Source: Hyphomicrobiales bacterium
GTDB taxonomy: Bacteria > Pseudomonadota > Alphaproteobacteria > Rhizobiales > Rhizobiaceae
Assembly: GCA_900472295.1 (NCBI GenBank)
Contig: UCIA01000008.1
Coordinates: 45,873 to 109,872, forward strand
Reading direction: 5' to 3'
DNA length: 64,000 nt
The notes below the pieces were generated by a model. The model was not told the origin of the DNA. It saw only the letters and a list, made by a program, of their open reading frames with translations, and did no database searches. The stretch's first letter is position 1. The number at the start of each line of letters is the position of its first letter. Positions 34,132 through 42,989 of the stretch are shown piece after piece. The position numbers were made by a program, and so were the translations under genes.

Positions 34132-36093
34132 ATGAGCCCAGCACGATTTTCCCAGAGTGTCACGGGCGACATCGTCACCGGCGTTCTCGTCGTCACGATC
34201 GAAAATCCGCCGGTCAACGCGCTCTCCTTCCATGTCAGGCGCGGGCTGACGGCTGCGCTTGAGCGCGCGAGGTCGGATGACGTGTCTGCCGTGGTGCTCA
34301 CCGGTGTCGGACGCACCTTTGTCGGCGGCGCCGATATCAAGGAATTCGGCAAGCCCGCTATCGAACCTACACTGCCTGACGTTATCGAAGCGATCGAGAG
34401 CTTCGCGAAACCGGTCGTCGCGGCAGTCGGCGGCGCGGCGCTCGGCGGCGGCTGCGAGATTGCGCTGGCCTGCCATTATCGTATCGCCAGCAAGGCGGCC
34501 AGCTTCGGTCTGCCCGAGGTCAAGCTCGGGATCGTGCCCGGAGCCGGTGGAACCCAACGCCTGCCCCGCCTCGTCGGTACGGTCGCCGCAATCGATCTGA
34601 TCGGCACGGGTCGCGCCGCGACATCCGACGAAGCCCTCACGCTCGGCTTGATCGATGCCATTGCCGACGATCTTCCCGAAGGCGCGCTCGATGCCACCCG
34701 CCTTCTCGTTGGCCAACCGTTGCGGCGCACGGGCGCACTTTCCGTGCCGAGTTCGCAATTTGAGGCCGCCGCCGCCGCCGCAAAGAAGGTGCTTTCCCGC
34801 AGCCGTGGACAGACCGCGCCTGCGGAAGCTGTGAGACTGGTCCAGGCTGCGTGCACGTTCAGACTGGAAGAAGGTCTCGCCGACGAACGCGCCACCTTCC
34901 TGCGCCTCAGGGATTCCCGCGAGGCGGCAGCGTTGCGCCACGTCTTTTTTGCCGAGAGGCAAGCCAGCAAGGTCGACAGGCTGGACGGTGTCACGCCTCG
35001 CAAGGTCGAGACCGTTGGCATCGTCGGAACCGGCCTGATGGGTGCAGGCATCGCTGTGTCGGCCCTGAATGCGGGCTATCGCGTGATCGGCATCGAGCAG
35101 ACCGACGACGCCGCAGCCAAAGGATACGAGCGTATCGCCGGCCTGCTCGACAAGTCGGTCCAATCGGGCCGTCTCACCGATCATGCGCGCAGGGAAGCGC
35201 TGAGCAGGTTTGAAACGGCCAGCGACGCCGGCAGGCTGGCGCAAGCCGATCTGGTCATCGAGGCGGTGTTCGACGACCTCACGGTAAAAACCGAGCTCTT
35301 CCGCAAGCTCGACCGCATCGTCCGCCCCGACGCCATCCTTGCGACCAACACCAGCTACCTCAACCCCGACGAGATCGCCTCGGCAACCGCACGGCCCGAG
35401 CGGATCGTCGGCCTGCATTTCTTCTCGCCGGCCAATGTCATGCGGCTCACCGAAGTGGTGGACTGTGCGGCCACCGCGCCCGACGTGCTCGCCTCGGCGA
35501 TCGCCTTCGTCAGAAAGCTCGGCAAGCTGCCTGTCGTGTGCGGCGTTACCGAGGGTTTCATCGGCAATCGTATCTATTCGGCCTACCGCCGCGAGGCGGA
35601 GTTCATGGTGGAGGATGGCGCAGCACCTGAAGAGGTGGATGCCGCGCTTGAGGCCTGGGGCTTTCCGATGGGGATATTCGCCGTCAACGACATGGCCGGA
35701 CTGGAGATAGCCTGGGCGCGGCGCAAGCGGCAGTCGGCCACGCGCGATCCGGAAGCGCGTTATGTCGAGATCGCCGACCTTCTGTGCGAGGCCGGCCGCT
35801 TCGGCCGCAAGACCGGGCGCGGCTGGTACGACTATTCCAACGGCGAGCGCAGGAGCGACGCGCAAGTAACCGCGCTGATCGAGGCCGCGCGGGCGGCCAA
35901 GAGCATCGTGCCGCGCCGCTTTTCACCCGACGAGATCGTCACGCGGCTTCTGGCGGCAATGGCCGACGAGGGCAAGGCGTTGCTTGCCGAAGGCATCGCG
36001 GCGCGCGCTTCCGACATGGATCTGGTGATGATCAACGGCTATGGCTTCCCGGCCCACAAGGGCGGGCCGATGTTCCACGCCGGAGAGGTTTAA
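34132..36093 (+). CDS. Fused enoyl-CoA hydratase/3-hydroxyacyl-CoA dehydrogenase, shortened C-terminus
   Basis: The 653-residue protein joins a crotonase domain (about 10-190, catalytic Glu109 and Glu129) and an NAD-dependent 3-hydroxyacyl-CoA dehydrogenase (NAD loop IVGTGLMGAG at 297-306, ATNTS at 404-408, active-site His429 in GLHFFSPANVM). A C-terminal dimer domain follows. It hydrates enoyl-CoA and oxidises the product. The last domain stops at GGPMFHAGEV, where relatives continue for about 45 residues, so it looks truncated, with the convergent gene ending 8 bp beyond. An in-frame stop at 34123 fixes ATG 34132 as the first start. The upstream palindrome links it to the aminobenzoyl-CoA genes. 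Confidence 0.88.
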   Translation: MSPARFSQSVTGDIVTGVLVVTIENPPVNALSFHVRRGLTAALERARSDDVSAVVLTGVGRTFVGGADIKEFGKPAIEPTLPDVIEAIESFAKPVVAAVGGAALGGGCEIALACHYRIASKAASFGLPEVKLGIVPGAGGTQRLPRLVGTVAAIDLIGTGRAATSDEALTLGLIDAIADDLPEGALDATRLLVGQPLRRTGALSVPSSQFEAAAAAAKKVLSRSRGQTAPAEAVRLVQAACTFRLEEGLADERATFLRLRDSREAAALRHVFFAERQASKVDRLDGVTPRKVETVGIVGTGLMGAGIAVSALNAGYRVIGIEQTDDAAAKGYERIAGLLDKSVQSGRLTDHARREALSRFETASDAGRLAQADLVIEAVFDDLTVKTELFRKLDRIVRPDAILATNTSYLNPDEIASATARPERIVGLHFFSPANVMRLTEVVDCAATAPDVLASAIAFVRKLGKLPVVCGVTEGFIGNRIYSAYRREAEFMVEDGAAPEEVDAALEAWGFPMGIFAVNDMAGLEIAWARRKRQSATRDPEARYVEIADLLCEAGRFGRKTGRGWYDYSNGERRSDAQVTALIEAARAAKSIVPRRFSPDEIVTRLLAAMADEGKALLAEGIAARASDMDLVMINGYGFPAHKGGPMFHAGEV

Positions 36094-36101
36094 CGGCCCA
36101 G

Positions 36102-37379
36102 CTACGACAGCTTGGCGATGACGGCGCGCAGCGCCTCGCCGAAACGCCTGACCTCGTCGACCGTGTTGTAATGGACCAGCGAGGCGCGGATGGCGCCGCT
36201 GTCCATCGACAGGTTGAGACGCTTCATCAGCCGCGGCGCGTACATATGGCCGTCGCGGATGCCGATCTGCATCTCGGCCATTTCCTCAACGATCCGCTGC
36301 GGCGACAGCTTGCCGATGTTGAAGCAGAAGGTCGGCACGCGCTCGTTGATGCGGGCCTCGTCGGCGACGCCGTAGATCGTGGCTTTGCAGCCCTTGAGCA
36401 CCGCGAGCATCTCGCGCGCCAAGACCAGTTCATAGTCGCGGATGGCGCCCATGCCGGCAACGATGTTGTCGCGCCGCGAGCGGTTGTTGGAGGGAGCCAG
36501 ATTGCGGCCGATCAGTTCCAGGTACTGCACTGCGGCATCCATGCCCGAGACGTTCTCGTAGATGAATGTGCCGGCCTCGACCTTGTAGGGCGGCTCGTCG
36601 GGAATGAAATCCTCGCGAAAGGTCGGCAGCCGCTTCAGTGTTTCGAAGCGGCCCCACAGAAAGCCCATATGCGGCGAGAAGTTCTTGTAGCCGGAGCAGA
36701 CGAGATAGTCGCAGTCCCAGGCCTGCACGTCGATCAGCCCGTGCGGTCCGTAATGTACGCAGTCGAGGAACACTTCGGCGCCGGCCGCATGCGCGATCCC
36801 GGCCACGGAAGCGACATCGACGATCGAGCCGATCGAATGCGCCGTCACCGTGCAGGCGACCAGGCGGGTACGTTCCGAAACCAGCGGCTTGAGGTCGTCG
36901 ACATGCAGATTGCCGTCCTCGCGCATACGCCACCACTTGAACTTGGCCCCGGCGGATTCCAGCGCCAACCACGTCGCGATGTTGGCGTCATGGTCCATGT
37001 CGGTGATGACGATCTCGTCGCGCGCCCCATCTGTGTCCTTGGCAAGCATCTGGCCGATGCCGAGACTGACCAGACGGATGAATGACGTGGCGTTCATGCC
37101 GAAGCAGATTTCCGACGGACTGTAGGCGTTGATCAGCAGCGCCACGCTTGTCCGGGCATCCGCAACCGACTGGTCGACCGTGACGGAGCGGCCATAACGG
37201 CCGCCGCGCTGCACATTGTGCGAGACCAGATGGTTGGTCACCGCGTCGAGCACGCTTTGCGGAATCTGCGCGCCGGCTGCGTTGTCCATGAAGATGAAAT
37301 CGCCGGCGCGCTGCAAGGCGGGAAACATGGCGCGGATGGTGTCGACCGGAAAGTCGCCGGCGGCTTGGGAAGTGCTCAA
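36102..37379 (-). CDS. Class V aminotransferase (cysteine desulfurase-like)
   Basis: The 425-residue PLP enzyme has the fold-type I pattern of cysteine-desulfurase-like proteins. Lys232 in [15 protein letters not shown] is the Schiff-base lysine, with [11 protein letters not shown] and [13 protein letters not shown] before it. No catalytic Cys loop of true NifS/IscS is evident, so the role is probably a lyase or transaminase on a small amino acid. The start is a TTG at 37379 with GGAG 7 bp upstream. The next ATG (37328) would cut into the conserved [11 protein letters not shown] region. It follows the polar amino acid permease gene by 47 bp. Confidence 0.82.
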   Translation of the reverse strand: MSTSQAAGDFPVDTIRAMFPALQRAGDFIFMDNAAGAQIPQSVLDAVTNHLVSHNVQRGGRYGRSVTVDQSVADARTSVALLINAYSPSEICFGMNATSFIRLVSLGIGQMLAKDTDGARDEIVITDMDHDANIATWLALESAGAKFKWWRMREDGNLHVDDLKPLVSERTRLVACTVTAHSIGSIVDVASVAGIAHAAGAEVFLDCVHYGPHGLIDVQAWDCDYLVCSGYKNFSPHMGFLWGRFETLKRLPTFREDFIPDEPPYKVEAGTFIYENVSGMDAAVQYLELIGRNLAPSNNRSRRDNIVAGMGAIRDYELVLAREMLAVLKGCKATIYGVADEARINERVPTFCFNIGKLSPQRIVEEMAEMQIGIRDGHMYAPRLMKRLNLSMDSGAIRASLVHYNTVDEVRRFGEALRAVIAKLS

Positions 37380-37426
37380 CTGTATCTCCTGCGAAGGGCT
37401 TGGGAAGCGGGGGTCGGTTGGCGAGG

Positions 37427-38101
37427 TCAGCGCGTCTTCTCGGTCTTGAAGCGGTCTTCGAGCAGGCTGACGAGGCGAACCATCGGCCAGAGGAAGATGA
37501 GATAGACCAAAGCGGCGCCGATCAGCGGCGAGGGGTTGGCATAGAGCGACTGCGCGTTGGTCGCTTCTTTCAGCAGTTCCGGCAGCGCCACGGTGGAGGC
37601 CAGCGACGTATCCTTGAACATAGAAACGCAATTGCTGGTCATCGGCGGGATGACCACGCGGATCGCCTGCGGCAGCACCACCTTGCGCAGGGTCAAAAGG
37701 AACGGCAGGCCAAGCGCCTGCGCCGCCTCGAATTGGCCGCGCGGAATGCTCTCAATGCCGGAGCGGAAAACTTCGGCCGAATAGGCCGACATGATGATGG
37801 CGAACGCGGTAACCGCCGACGCCCAGGACGACAGGCGTATGCCGAGGAAGGGCAGGGCGTAGTAGATCAGTATCAGCACCACCAGCACCGGCAGGGCACG
37901 GAAGATATCGGTGTAGCCGATCGCCAGCCAGCGCAGCGGCTTCGGCGCGTAGAGCCGCAACAGGCTTATCCCCAGGCCGATAGGAATGCCGATGCCGATG
38001 CTCAAAATGCCGAGCAGCAGCGTGTTCAGGAAGCCGCGCAACAGCGCCGGCAGGCTGGACATGATGACATCGGGATTGAAGAAGGTGTCGATCAGCGACA
38101 T
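37427..38101 (-). CDS. Polar amino acid/opine ABC transporter permease (HisM/GlnP type)
   Basis: The 224-residue protein has four or five membrane spans and the HEAT-type permease motif [27 protein letters not shown], split across about 110-136 with the EAA loop. It belongs to the GlnP/HisM family. It follows its binding-protein gene, separated by 163 bp with a hairpin. No second permease and no ATPase is found nearby. Confidence 0.9.
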   Translation of the reverse strand: MSLIDTFFNPDVIMSSLPALLRGFLNTLLLGILSIGIGIPIGLGISLLRLYAPKPLRWLAIGYTDIFRALPVLVVLILIYYALPFLGIRLSSWASAVTAFAIIMSAYSAEVFRSGIESIPRGQFEAAQALGLPFLLTLRKVVLPQAIRVVIPPMTSNCVSMFKDTSLASTVALPELLKEATNAQSLYANPSPLIGAALVYLIFLWPMVRLVSLLEDRFKTEKTR

Positions 38102-38216
38102 CAGAGCATTCCCGGCCGTTATGCGTCACGCGACGCTGGAGAAGGGCCCGAAAGCATCGAAAGCGGTTTGCTGCGCTGACCTGTAGCTCCGGGGAGGGAT
38201 CATGGATGGAAACGAG

Positions 38217-38243
38217 ACGTGCCGGCATTTGCAGCCGGCACGT
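38217..38243. terminator. Hairpin between binding-protein and permease genes
   Basis: A perfect 10-bp inverted repeat (ACGTGCCGGC and its complement) with a 7-base loop lies after the binding-protein gene. Such hairpins commonly lower expression of downstream membrane components or protect the upstream mRNA. Confidence 0.6.
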
Positions 38244-38264
38244 GTAAGTTTGCCGGGCGGCCGT

Positions 38265-39062
38265 TCAGGCCTTGGGCATCGGCAATTCCTTGACCGTCGA
38301 GGAATCGGCCGGCGCGTCGCTGCCGAACCACTTCTTGTGGATGGCGGCCAGCGTGCCGTCCTTCTTCATCGCGGTCAGCGCGTCGTTCAGCTTGCCGAGC
38401 AGCGGATGGTCCTTGCTCATCATCAGGCCGTACTGTTCGCCGGTCTTGATGCGCTGCTTGACCTTGAGGTCCTTCATCTTGGTGAAGGAGTATTCCATGC
38501 CCGGAATATCGCTGACGGCGGCGTCGACGCGGCCGGCGCTGAGGTCGAGCAGCAGGTTCTGCTGCGTGTCGTAGCCCTTCACGTCGCTGTATCCGCCGGC
38601 CTCCTGATGTTCCTTGACCCAGGTCTCGCCGGTCGAGCCTGACAGCACGCCGATAATCTTGCCCTTGAGGTCAGCCTCGGTATTGATCGCGCTGTCTGTC
38701 TTCGTCGCTATGCCCATGTCGGAATCATAATAGGGCTGGGTGAACGACAGGGTTTTCAGCCGCTCCGGCGTGATGGTGATCGAGGAGATCGCGACATCGA
38801 TGCGGTTGGAACTGACAGCCGCAAACAGCGCCTGGAAGCCGAGATCGGCGATTTCGGTGGTCATGCCGATCCGCTTGGCCGCCTCGTTGACGATGTCGAC
38901 TTCAAAACCCTCAAAAGTGCCGCTCTCGTTCTTGTATTCGAAGGGCGGGTTGGTCGGGTAGGCGCCGACATTGAGCACATCAGCGGCATAAGCGGTGGCG
39001 GGGCCGGCGGCGATGCCGATGGCTGCGGCGAGAAGGATGAGATTGCGACGGTTAAGCTTCAT
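38265..39062 (-). CDS. Polar amino acid-type ABC transporter substrate-binding protein
   Basis: The 265-residue SBP_bac_3 protein has a Sec signal peptide (cleavage after ATAYAAD), then VGAYPTNPPFEYKNESGTFEGFEVDI and the ISSITITPERLKTLSFTQPYY ligand loop. It binds an amino acid or opine-like ligand in the periplasm. The first codons include AAGCTT, which resembles the regulon palindrome but simply encodes Lys-Leu. Confidence 0.92.
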   Translation of the reverse strand: MKLNRRNLILLAAAIGIAAGPATAYAADVLNVGAYPTNPPFEYKNESGTFEGFEVDIVNEAAKRIGMTTEIADLGFQALFAAVSSNRIDVAISSITITPERLKTLSFTQPYYDSDMGIATKTDSAINTEADLKGKIIGVLSGSTGETWVKEHQEAGGYSDVKGYDTQQNLLLDLSAGRVDAAVSDIPGMEYSFTKMKDLKVKQRIKTGEQYGLMMSKDHPLLGKLNDALTAMKKDGTLAAIHKKWFGSDAPADSSTVKELPMPKA

Positions 39063-39150
39063 AGGTGTTTCCCTCCGGGGTGTTCCCTGGTTGTTGATCG
39101 GGCGGGGTCTTCCCGCACGGTTTGTTGCCGTCCCGCCTCCCAGCGGGGCG

Positions 39151-40350
39151 TCAATTCATGGCGGCGACCATGCGCTCGAGCGCGGTCGCTATCTGGTCGC
39201 GTTCACGGCACACGCACATGCGCAGGAAGGCCGTTGCCGAATTTCCAAAGAGGTGGCCGGGCGCCAGCCCGACGCGCGCCGTCTCCAGTATCCTGGCGCA
39301 GGCCTGCCGGGCGTCGCTTTCGCCGTCCATGGCAAAGAAGGCATACATGCCGCCGCGCGGTTTCGTCGGCAGGATGATGCCGGGAATTTGGGCCAGCCTG
39401 TCATAGGCAAGGTCGAGGCCGGTTTTGATCCGCTGCCTGATTTCCTTGACCAGCGGCTCGCCCTGGCGGATGGCGGCGACAGCGCCGGCCTGGATCGGCG
39501 CGGCGGTGCCGCTGTTGATGTACTGCGTCATGGCGCCAAGCTGGTCGGCCACCCCCGACGGATGCGTCAGCCAGCCGATGCGCCAGCCGGTCATCGCCCA
39601 CGCCTTCGAAAAACTGTTGACCGACAGCACCCGGTCGCCATCCTCGGCGATCTGCAGGATGGAGGGGGCAACATCGCCGTCGAAATAGAGCCGGCCATAG
39701 ACCTCGTCGGAAATGATCCAGATGCCGGTGCGCCGGCTGAAATCGAGCAGCGCCTGCATCTCTTCGCGCGACGCGGTCCAGCCGGTCGGATTGGAAGGCG
39801 TCGACAGGAAGATCGCGCGGGTGCGCGCGTCGCAGGTGGCGAACAGCCGGTCGAGATCGAGCTGCCAGTCACCCCTGAAGTCGAGCGAAAACGGCCGCGG
39901 CTCGCCGCCGATCAGATGGATGGCGTTGTGGATGTTGGGCCATTGCGGGGCGACATAGACGACGTTGCTGCCGGTATCGACCAGCAGCTCCAGCGCCAGG
40001 TACAACGCCTGCATGCCGCCCGGCGTGACGGTGGTGCGCGCGATCGGGATCGAGCGGCCGTGAATGCGCGTCTGGTATTCCGACAGCGCCTCGTTCAGCA
40101 GGCCGTGCCCGCGCATGTTGGGAACGTAGAACGTCTGGCCTTCATCGAAGGCGGCCTTCGCCGCGTCGCGGATGAAAGCCGGCGTCACCATGTCGCCTTC
40201 GCCGTACCAGAGCGCGATAACGTCGCCCAACTCTCGGGCGCGCACGGCAAGGTTGGCGATGTTTTCGGTGTGCAGGTCACGGATCTGGGCGCGCACGCCG
40301 TCGAACGCATAGCGCGCGCTGGACGATGACTGGGGCAGTATGAACGACAA
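39151..40350 (-). CDS. Class I/II PLP aminotransferase (aspartate aminotransferase fold)
   Basis: The 399-residue protein has TPGGMQALYLALELL, LSTPSNPTGWTASREE, ISDEVYGRLYF and the Schiff-base lysine in SVNSFSKAWAMTGWRIGW. The arginine for the substrate carboxylate lies in FLRMCVC. It transfers amino groups between an amino acid and a 2-oxo acid. No ATG fits. TTG 40350 has GGGAGGGG about 9 bp upstream and is preferred, but a later start is possible. A palindromic site lies about 120 bp upstream. Confidence 0.82.
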   Translation of the reverse strand: MSFILPQSSSSARYAFDGVRAQIRDLHTENIANLAVRARELGDVIALWYGEGDMVTPAFIRDAAKAAFDEGQTFYVPNMRGHGLLNEALSEYQTRIHGRSIPIARTTVTPGGMQALYLALELLVDTGSNVVYVAPQWPNIHNAIHLIGGEPRPFSLDFRGDWQLDLDRLFATCDARTRAIFLSTPSNPTGWTASREEMQALLDFSRRTGIWIISDEVYGRLYFDGDVAPSILQIAEDGDRVLSVNSFSKAWAMTGWRIGWLTHPSGVADQLGAMTQYINSGTAAPIQAGAVAAIRQGEPLVKEIRQRIKTGLDLAYDRLAQIPGIILPTKPRGGMYAFFAMDGESDARQACARILETARVGLAPGHLFGNSATAFLRMCVCRERDQIATALERMVAAMN

Positions 40351-40466
40351 GGACTGAAACCCCTCCCACCCGGAGCACCATGATGGACTGCCTGAAAGCC
40401 CGCCGGCACGACAGCCGCCATCGACTTTGGATGCTATCCAAAGCGCGGCGCTTTTCAAGGAAAAAG

Positions 40467-40480
40467 TTTTAAGCTTAAAA
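40467..40480. promoter_or_regulatory. AAGCTT-centred palindrome, regulon site 2
   Basis: TTTTAAGCTTAAAA is a perfect 14-bp palindrome in the gap between the aldolase gene and the aminotransferase gene, upstream of the latter. Confidence 0.6.
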
Positions 40481-40536
40481 AGTTTGGCTCGGTTGTTGCT
40501 CCGCCGGCACGGCCTGTTTTCCTGGCTGCGTTCGTC

Positions 40537-41298
40537 TCATGCCAATTCGTCACGTGCGGCGGCAAAGTTGGCCGCCGCACCTGCGCCAAGAAACATCGTG
40601 TCGCTGGCCAGCACGAAGAAACTCGCGCCGATCGCTGCCCATCGGCTGATCGCCTGTGGGCTGGCGCAAAATATGCCGGCTACCTTGTTGTGTGCGATCG
40701 TCGCGCGGATGATCGTCCCGATCGCCTCGTTGAGCTTGTCCGCACCTTTCGGTCCGATCGCATCGATCGACACGGAGAGATCGCCGGGGCCGACAAAGAT
40801 CACATCGACACCATCGACGGCAACGATCGCGTCGATGTTGGCCAGCCCTTCCGATGTCTCGACCTGGACCGCGACGACGATCCTGTCATTGGCGGCGGCC
40901 AGATATTCGGGAATGCGATAGCCGTAGCCGGCCGCGCGGCCAGGCCCGAGGCCGCGCTCGCCCAGCGGCGGATAGCGCGAGGCTTTCACCGCCAGCGCAG
41001 CCTGGGCGGCAGTCGAAACACGGGGAACGAGCACGCCCTGCGCGCCGCTGTCGAGCGCCGCCTGGATGGCTTCCGGCGCATGGCCGGGAACGCGCACCAT
41101 GGCCGGCACGCGGTGCACGTCGGCAGCGCGCACCATGGTCTCGATCGTGTCGCGTGCGATCTGGGCATGTTCCCAGTCGATGCAGAGGAAGTCGAGGCCG
41201 GCGAGCGCCATCACTTCGACCGCGACGGGATGCGGAATGGCGGCGAAAGAGCCGACGAGATTGGCCTTGCCCATGCACTTCTGACGGAACTCGCTCAT
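40537..41298 (-). CDS. HpcH/HpaI-family aldolase/citrate lyase-like
   Basis: The 253-residue TIM-barrel protein has the family signatures LDFLCIDWEHAQIARDTI, MVRVPGHAPEAIQAALDSGAQGVLVPRV (split in the catalytic region), QVETSEGLANIDAI and VDVIFVGPGDLSVSI. These carry the metal-binding Glu and Asp. Members cleave 2-oxo-4-hydroxy acids to pyruvate or glyoxylate plus an aldehyde. ATG 41298 is chosen because AGGGG stands 6 bp before it. It is divergent from the LLM monooxygenase across a strong palindrome. Confidence 0.9.
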   Translation of the reverse strand: MSEFRQKCMGKANLVGSFAAIPHPVAVEVMALAGLDFLCIDWEHAQIARDTIETMVRAADVHRVPAMVRVPGHAPEAIQAALDSGAQGVLVPRVSTAAQAALAVKASRYPPLGERGLGPGRAAGYGYRIPEYLAAANDRIVVAVQVETSEGLANIDAIVAVDGVDVIFVGPGDLSVSIDAIGPKGADKLNEAIGTIIRATIAHNKVAGIFCASPQAISRWAAIGASFFVLASDTMFLGAGAAANFAAARDELA

Positions 41299-41357
41299 CT
41301 CCATCCCCTTTTTCGTCTGGCCCAAATTCATAACCGCAATCGGCAGCGAGGCGAAGC

Positions 41358-41375
41358 TATTTCAGGCTTGAAATA
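41358..41375. promoter_or_regulatory. AAGCTT-like palindrome, regulon site 3
   Basis: TATTTCAGGCTTGAAATA is an 18-bp palindrome with mismatch only in the central GGCT. It lies midway between the divergent aldolase and LLM monooxygenase starts. It has the longest arms of the five sites. Confidence 0.65.
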
Positions 41376-41422
41376 TTTTTGCGCGGGCCTAGCGTGTGGG
41401 TCTCCCGCCACGAGTTCCCACG

Positions 41423-42514
41423 ATGATCAAAACCCATCCCCTGCATGGCCCGAACAAACTGAAGCTCGGCGTCTTCTCGACCAACGCCGATGGCGGTCTG
41501 GCCATCACCGATGTGCCGGAACGCTGGACGGCAAGCTGGCAGGACAATCTGACGGCAGCGCAGATCGCCGACCGCGCCGGGCTGGAATTTATGCTGCCGA
41601 TCGCGCGCTGGCGTGGCTTTGGCGGCCGCAACAAGGTGCGCGAATGGTCGTTCGAGACCTTCACCTGGGCAGCAGCTCTGGCGGTGGCTACCGAGCAGAT
41701 CGGCCTGTTCATGACCGTGCATGTGCCGCTGGTGCATCCGCTTTACGCCGCCAAGGCGCTGGCAACGGTCGACCATATCAGCCAGGGCCGAGCCGGCTTG
41801 AACATCGTGTGCGGCTGGAACCCGAAGGAATTCGGCATGTTCGGCACGCCGCTGGTCGAAAAGGGCTATGAGCAGGCTGCGGAATGGATTGAAGTTCTGG
41901 AGCGGCTTTACGCATCGAGCGAGCCACTCGACTACGAAGGCGTCTATTATCGCCTGAAGGAAGCGGTCAGCCGGCCGGCCAGCCTGCAGGTGCCGCGCCC
42001 GGTGACCATGAACGCCGCTTTCGGTGGTCCGGGTCGCGATTTCGCCGCCGCCCGATGCGATTATCTGTTCACCACCTTTTCCGAGATGGGCGATGCCGGC
42101 AAGCATGTCGCCGATATCGGCGAGCGGGCCGACAAGGTGGGCCGCAATGTCGGCGTCTACACGGTGGCGCATGTCGTCTGCCGTCCGACCATGGAGGAGG
42201 CGCAGGCTTATTACACGCGCTATGCCGTCGATCTGGCCGACCATGACGCGGTCGATGCCCATATGGCCGGCAAGAAGGAGTTCTCGCAGTCGCATGACCC
42301 GCATGCCTATGACCGCTACCGGCAGCGCTTCGCCGGCGGCGCCGGCACCTACCCGCTGGTTGGAACGCCGGAGACGATTGCCGCCGAGATGGCCGCTATT
42401 GCCGGGCATGGCTACCAGGGCATCGCGCTGTCCTTCGTCAACTACACGCAGGAACTCCCCTATTTCTGCGATCATGTTTTGCCGCTGCTGAAGCGGGCGG
42501 GGCTGCGCGGCTGA
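41423..42514 (+). CDS. LLM-class flavin-dependent monooxygenase
   Basis: The 363-residue protein is a bacterial luciferase-like FMN monooxygenase. It resembles the RutA/SfnG/alkanesulfonate branch (KLGVFSTNADGGLAI, WRGFGGRNKVREWSFETFTWAAALA, HISQGRAGLNIVCGWNPKEFGMFG). The enzyme uses reduced FMN from a separate reductase and oxygen to cleave or oxygenate a substrate. A RidA homologue follows tail to tail, as RutC accompanies RutA in pyrimidine breakdown, but the substrate here is unknown. Confidence 0.88.
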   Translation: MIKTHPLHGPNKLKLGVFSTNADGGLAITDVPERWTASWQDNLTAAQIADRAGLEFMLPIARWRGFGGRNKVREWSFETFTWAAALAVATEQIGLFMTVHVPLVHPLYAAKALATVDHISQGRAGLNIVCGWNPKEFGMFGTPLVEKGYEQAAEWIEVLERLYASSEPLDYEGVYYRLKEAVSRPASLQVPRPVTMNAAFGGPGRDFAAARCDYLFTTFSEMGDAGKHVADIGERADKVGRNVGVYTVAHVVCRPTMEEAQAYYTRYAVDLADHDAVDAHMAGKKEFSQSHDPHAYDRYRQRFAGGAGTYPLVGTPETIAAEMAAIAGHGYQGIALSFVNYTQELPYFCDHVLPLLKRAGLRG

Positions 42515-42522
42515 TCAATCCG

Positions 42523-42544
42523 GGAATAACGAATTCGTTATTCC
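42523..42544. terminator. Perfect 22-bp palindrome between convergent genes
   Basis: GGAATAACGAA and its exact complement form an uninterrupted 22-bp palindrome. It spans the end of the RidA gene, whose TAA stop lies inside it, 8 bp after the LLM gene. It may be a low-GC bidirectional terminator or a protein-binding site. Confidence 0.5.
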
Positions 42545-42939
42545 GGAATAACGGCGGTGGCCTGAATCTCGATCTTGGCGCGATCTTCCACCAGCGCCAC
42601 CACCTGCATGGCGGCCATCGCGGGAAAATGCCGGCCGATCACCTCGCGATAGGCCTCGCCGATACCCTTGAGGTTGCCGAGATATTCGGCCTTGTCGGTG
42701 AAATACCAGGTCATCGCAGTGATGTGCCGTGGCTCCGCGCCGGCCTCTGCCAGCACGGCGACGATGTTTTGCAGCGTCTGCCGCACCTGGCCGGCGAAAT
42801 CGTCGGTCTCGAACTGGCACTGCCCGTTCCAGCCGACCTGTCCGCCAACGAAGACGAGCCTGCCGCGCGCAGCTATGCCGTTGGCGTAGCCGACCGGTTT
42901 CGCCCAGCCTTCCGGCTGCAGGATCTCGTGCATTTTCAA
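42538..42939 (-). CDS. RidA family protein (enamine/imine deaminase-like)
   Basis: The 133-residue protein is a complete YjgF/RidA domain (GRLVFVGGQVGWNG, FAGQVRQTLQNIVAVL, FPAMAAMQVVAL). The final catalytic Arg is less clear because VEDRAKIEIQA replaces RaLVEIeA. RidA proteins hydrolyse reactive enamines and imines. It follows the acyl-CoA dehydrogenase gene by 50 bp. Its SD (GGGGAGG) overlaps a CTTGAAA half-site similar to the regulon palindrome. A RidA-like gene also occurs in the Azoarcus evansii 2-aminobenzoate clusters. Confidence 0.88.
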   Translation of the reverse strand: MKMHEILQPEGWAKPVGYANGIAARGRLVFVGGQVGWNGQCQFETDDFAGQVRQTLQNIVAVLAEAGAEPRHITAMTWYFTDKAEYLGNLKGIGEAYREVIGRHFPAMAAMQVVALVEDRAKIEIQATAVIPE

Positions 42940-42989
42940 GCCTCCCCGGTATTCCTAAAAACCAAGTCTCAAAATCAAATACGTCGCCG

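Noticed and set aside
36102..37379. Kynureninase identity for the class V PLP enzyme
   Set aside because: It would fit an anthranilate pathway, but the motifs match the cysteine-desulfurase-like family and not kynureninase.
39051..39062. AAGCTT at the start of the polar amino acid binding-protein gene as a sixth regulon site
   Set aside because: The sequence encodes Met-Lys-Leu-Asn at the start of a signal peptide and has weak arms, so coincidence is likely.
40537..41298. HpcH/HpaI aldolase as the enzyme releasing isatin from dioxindole-3-acetate
   Set aside because: Chemically possible as a retro-aldol step, but the family normally needs a 2-oxo acid unit; context alone is not enough.
42934..42942. 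TTTCAAGCC half-site at the ridA ribosome site
   Set aside because: Only one arm matches the regulon palindrome; the other half is the Shine-Dalgarno sequence.
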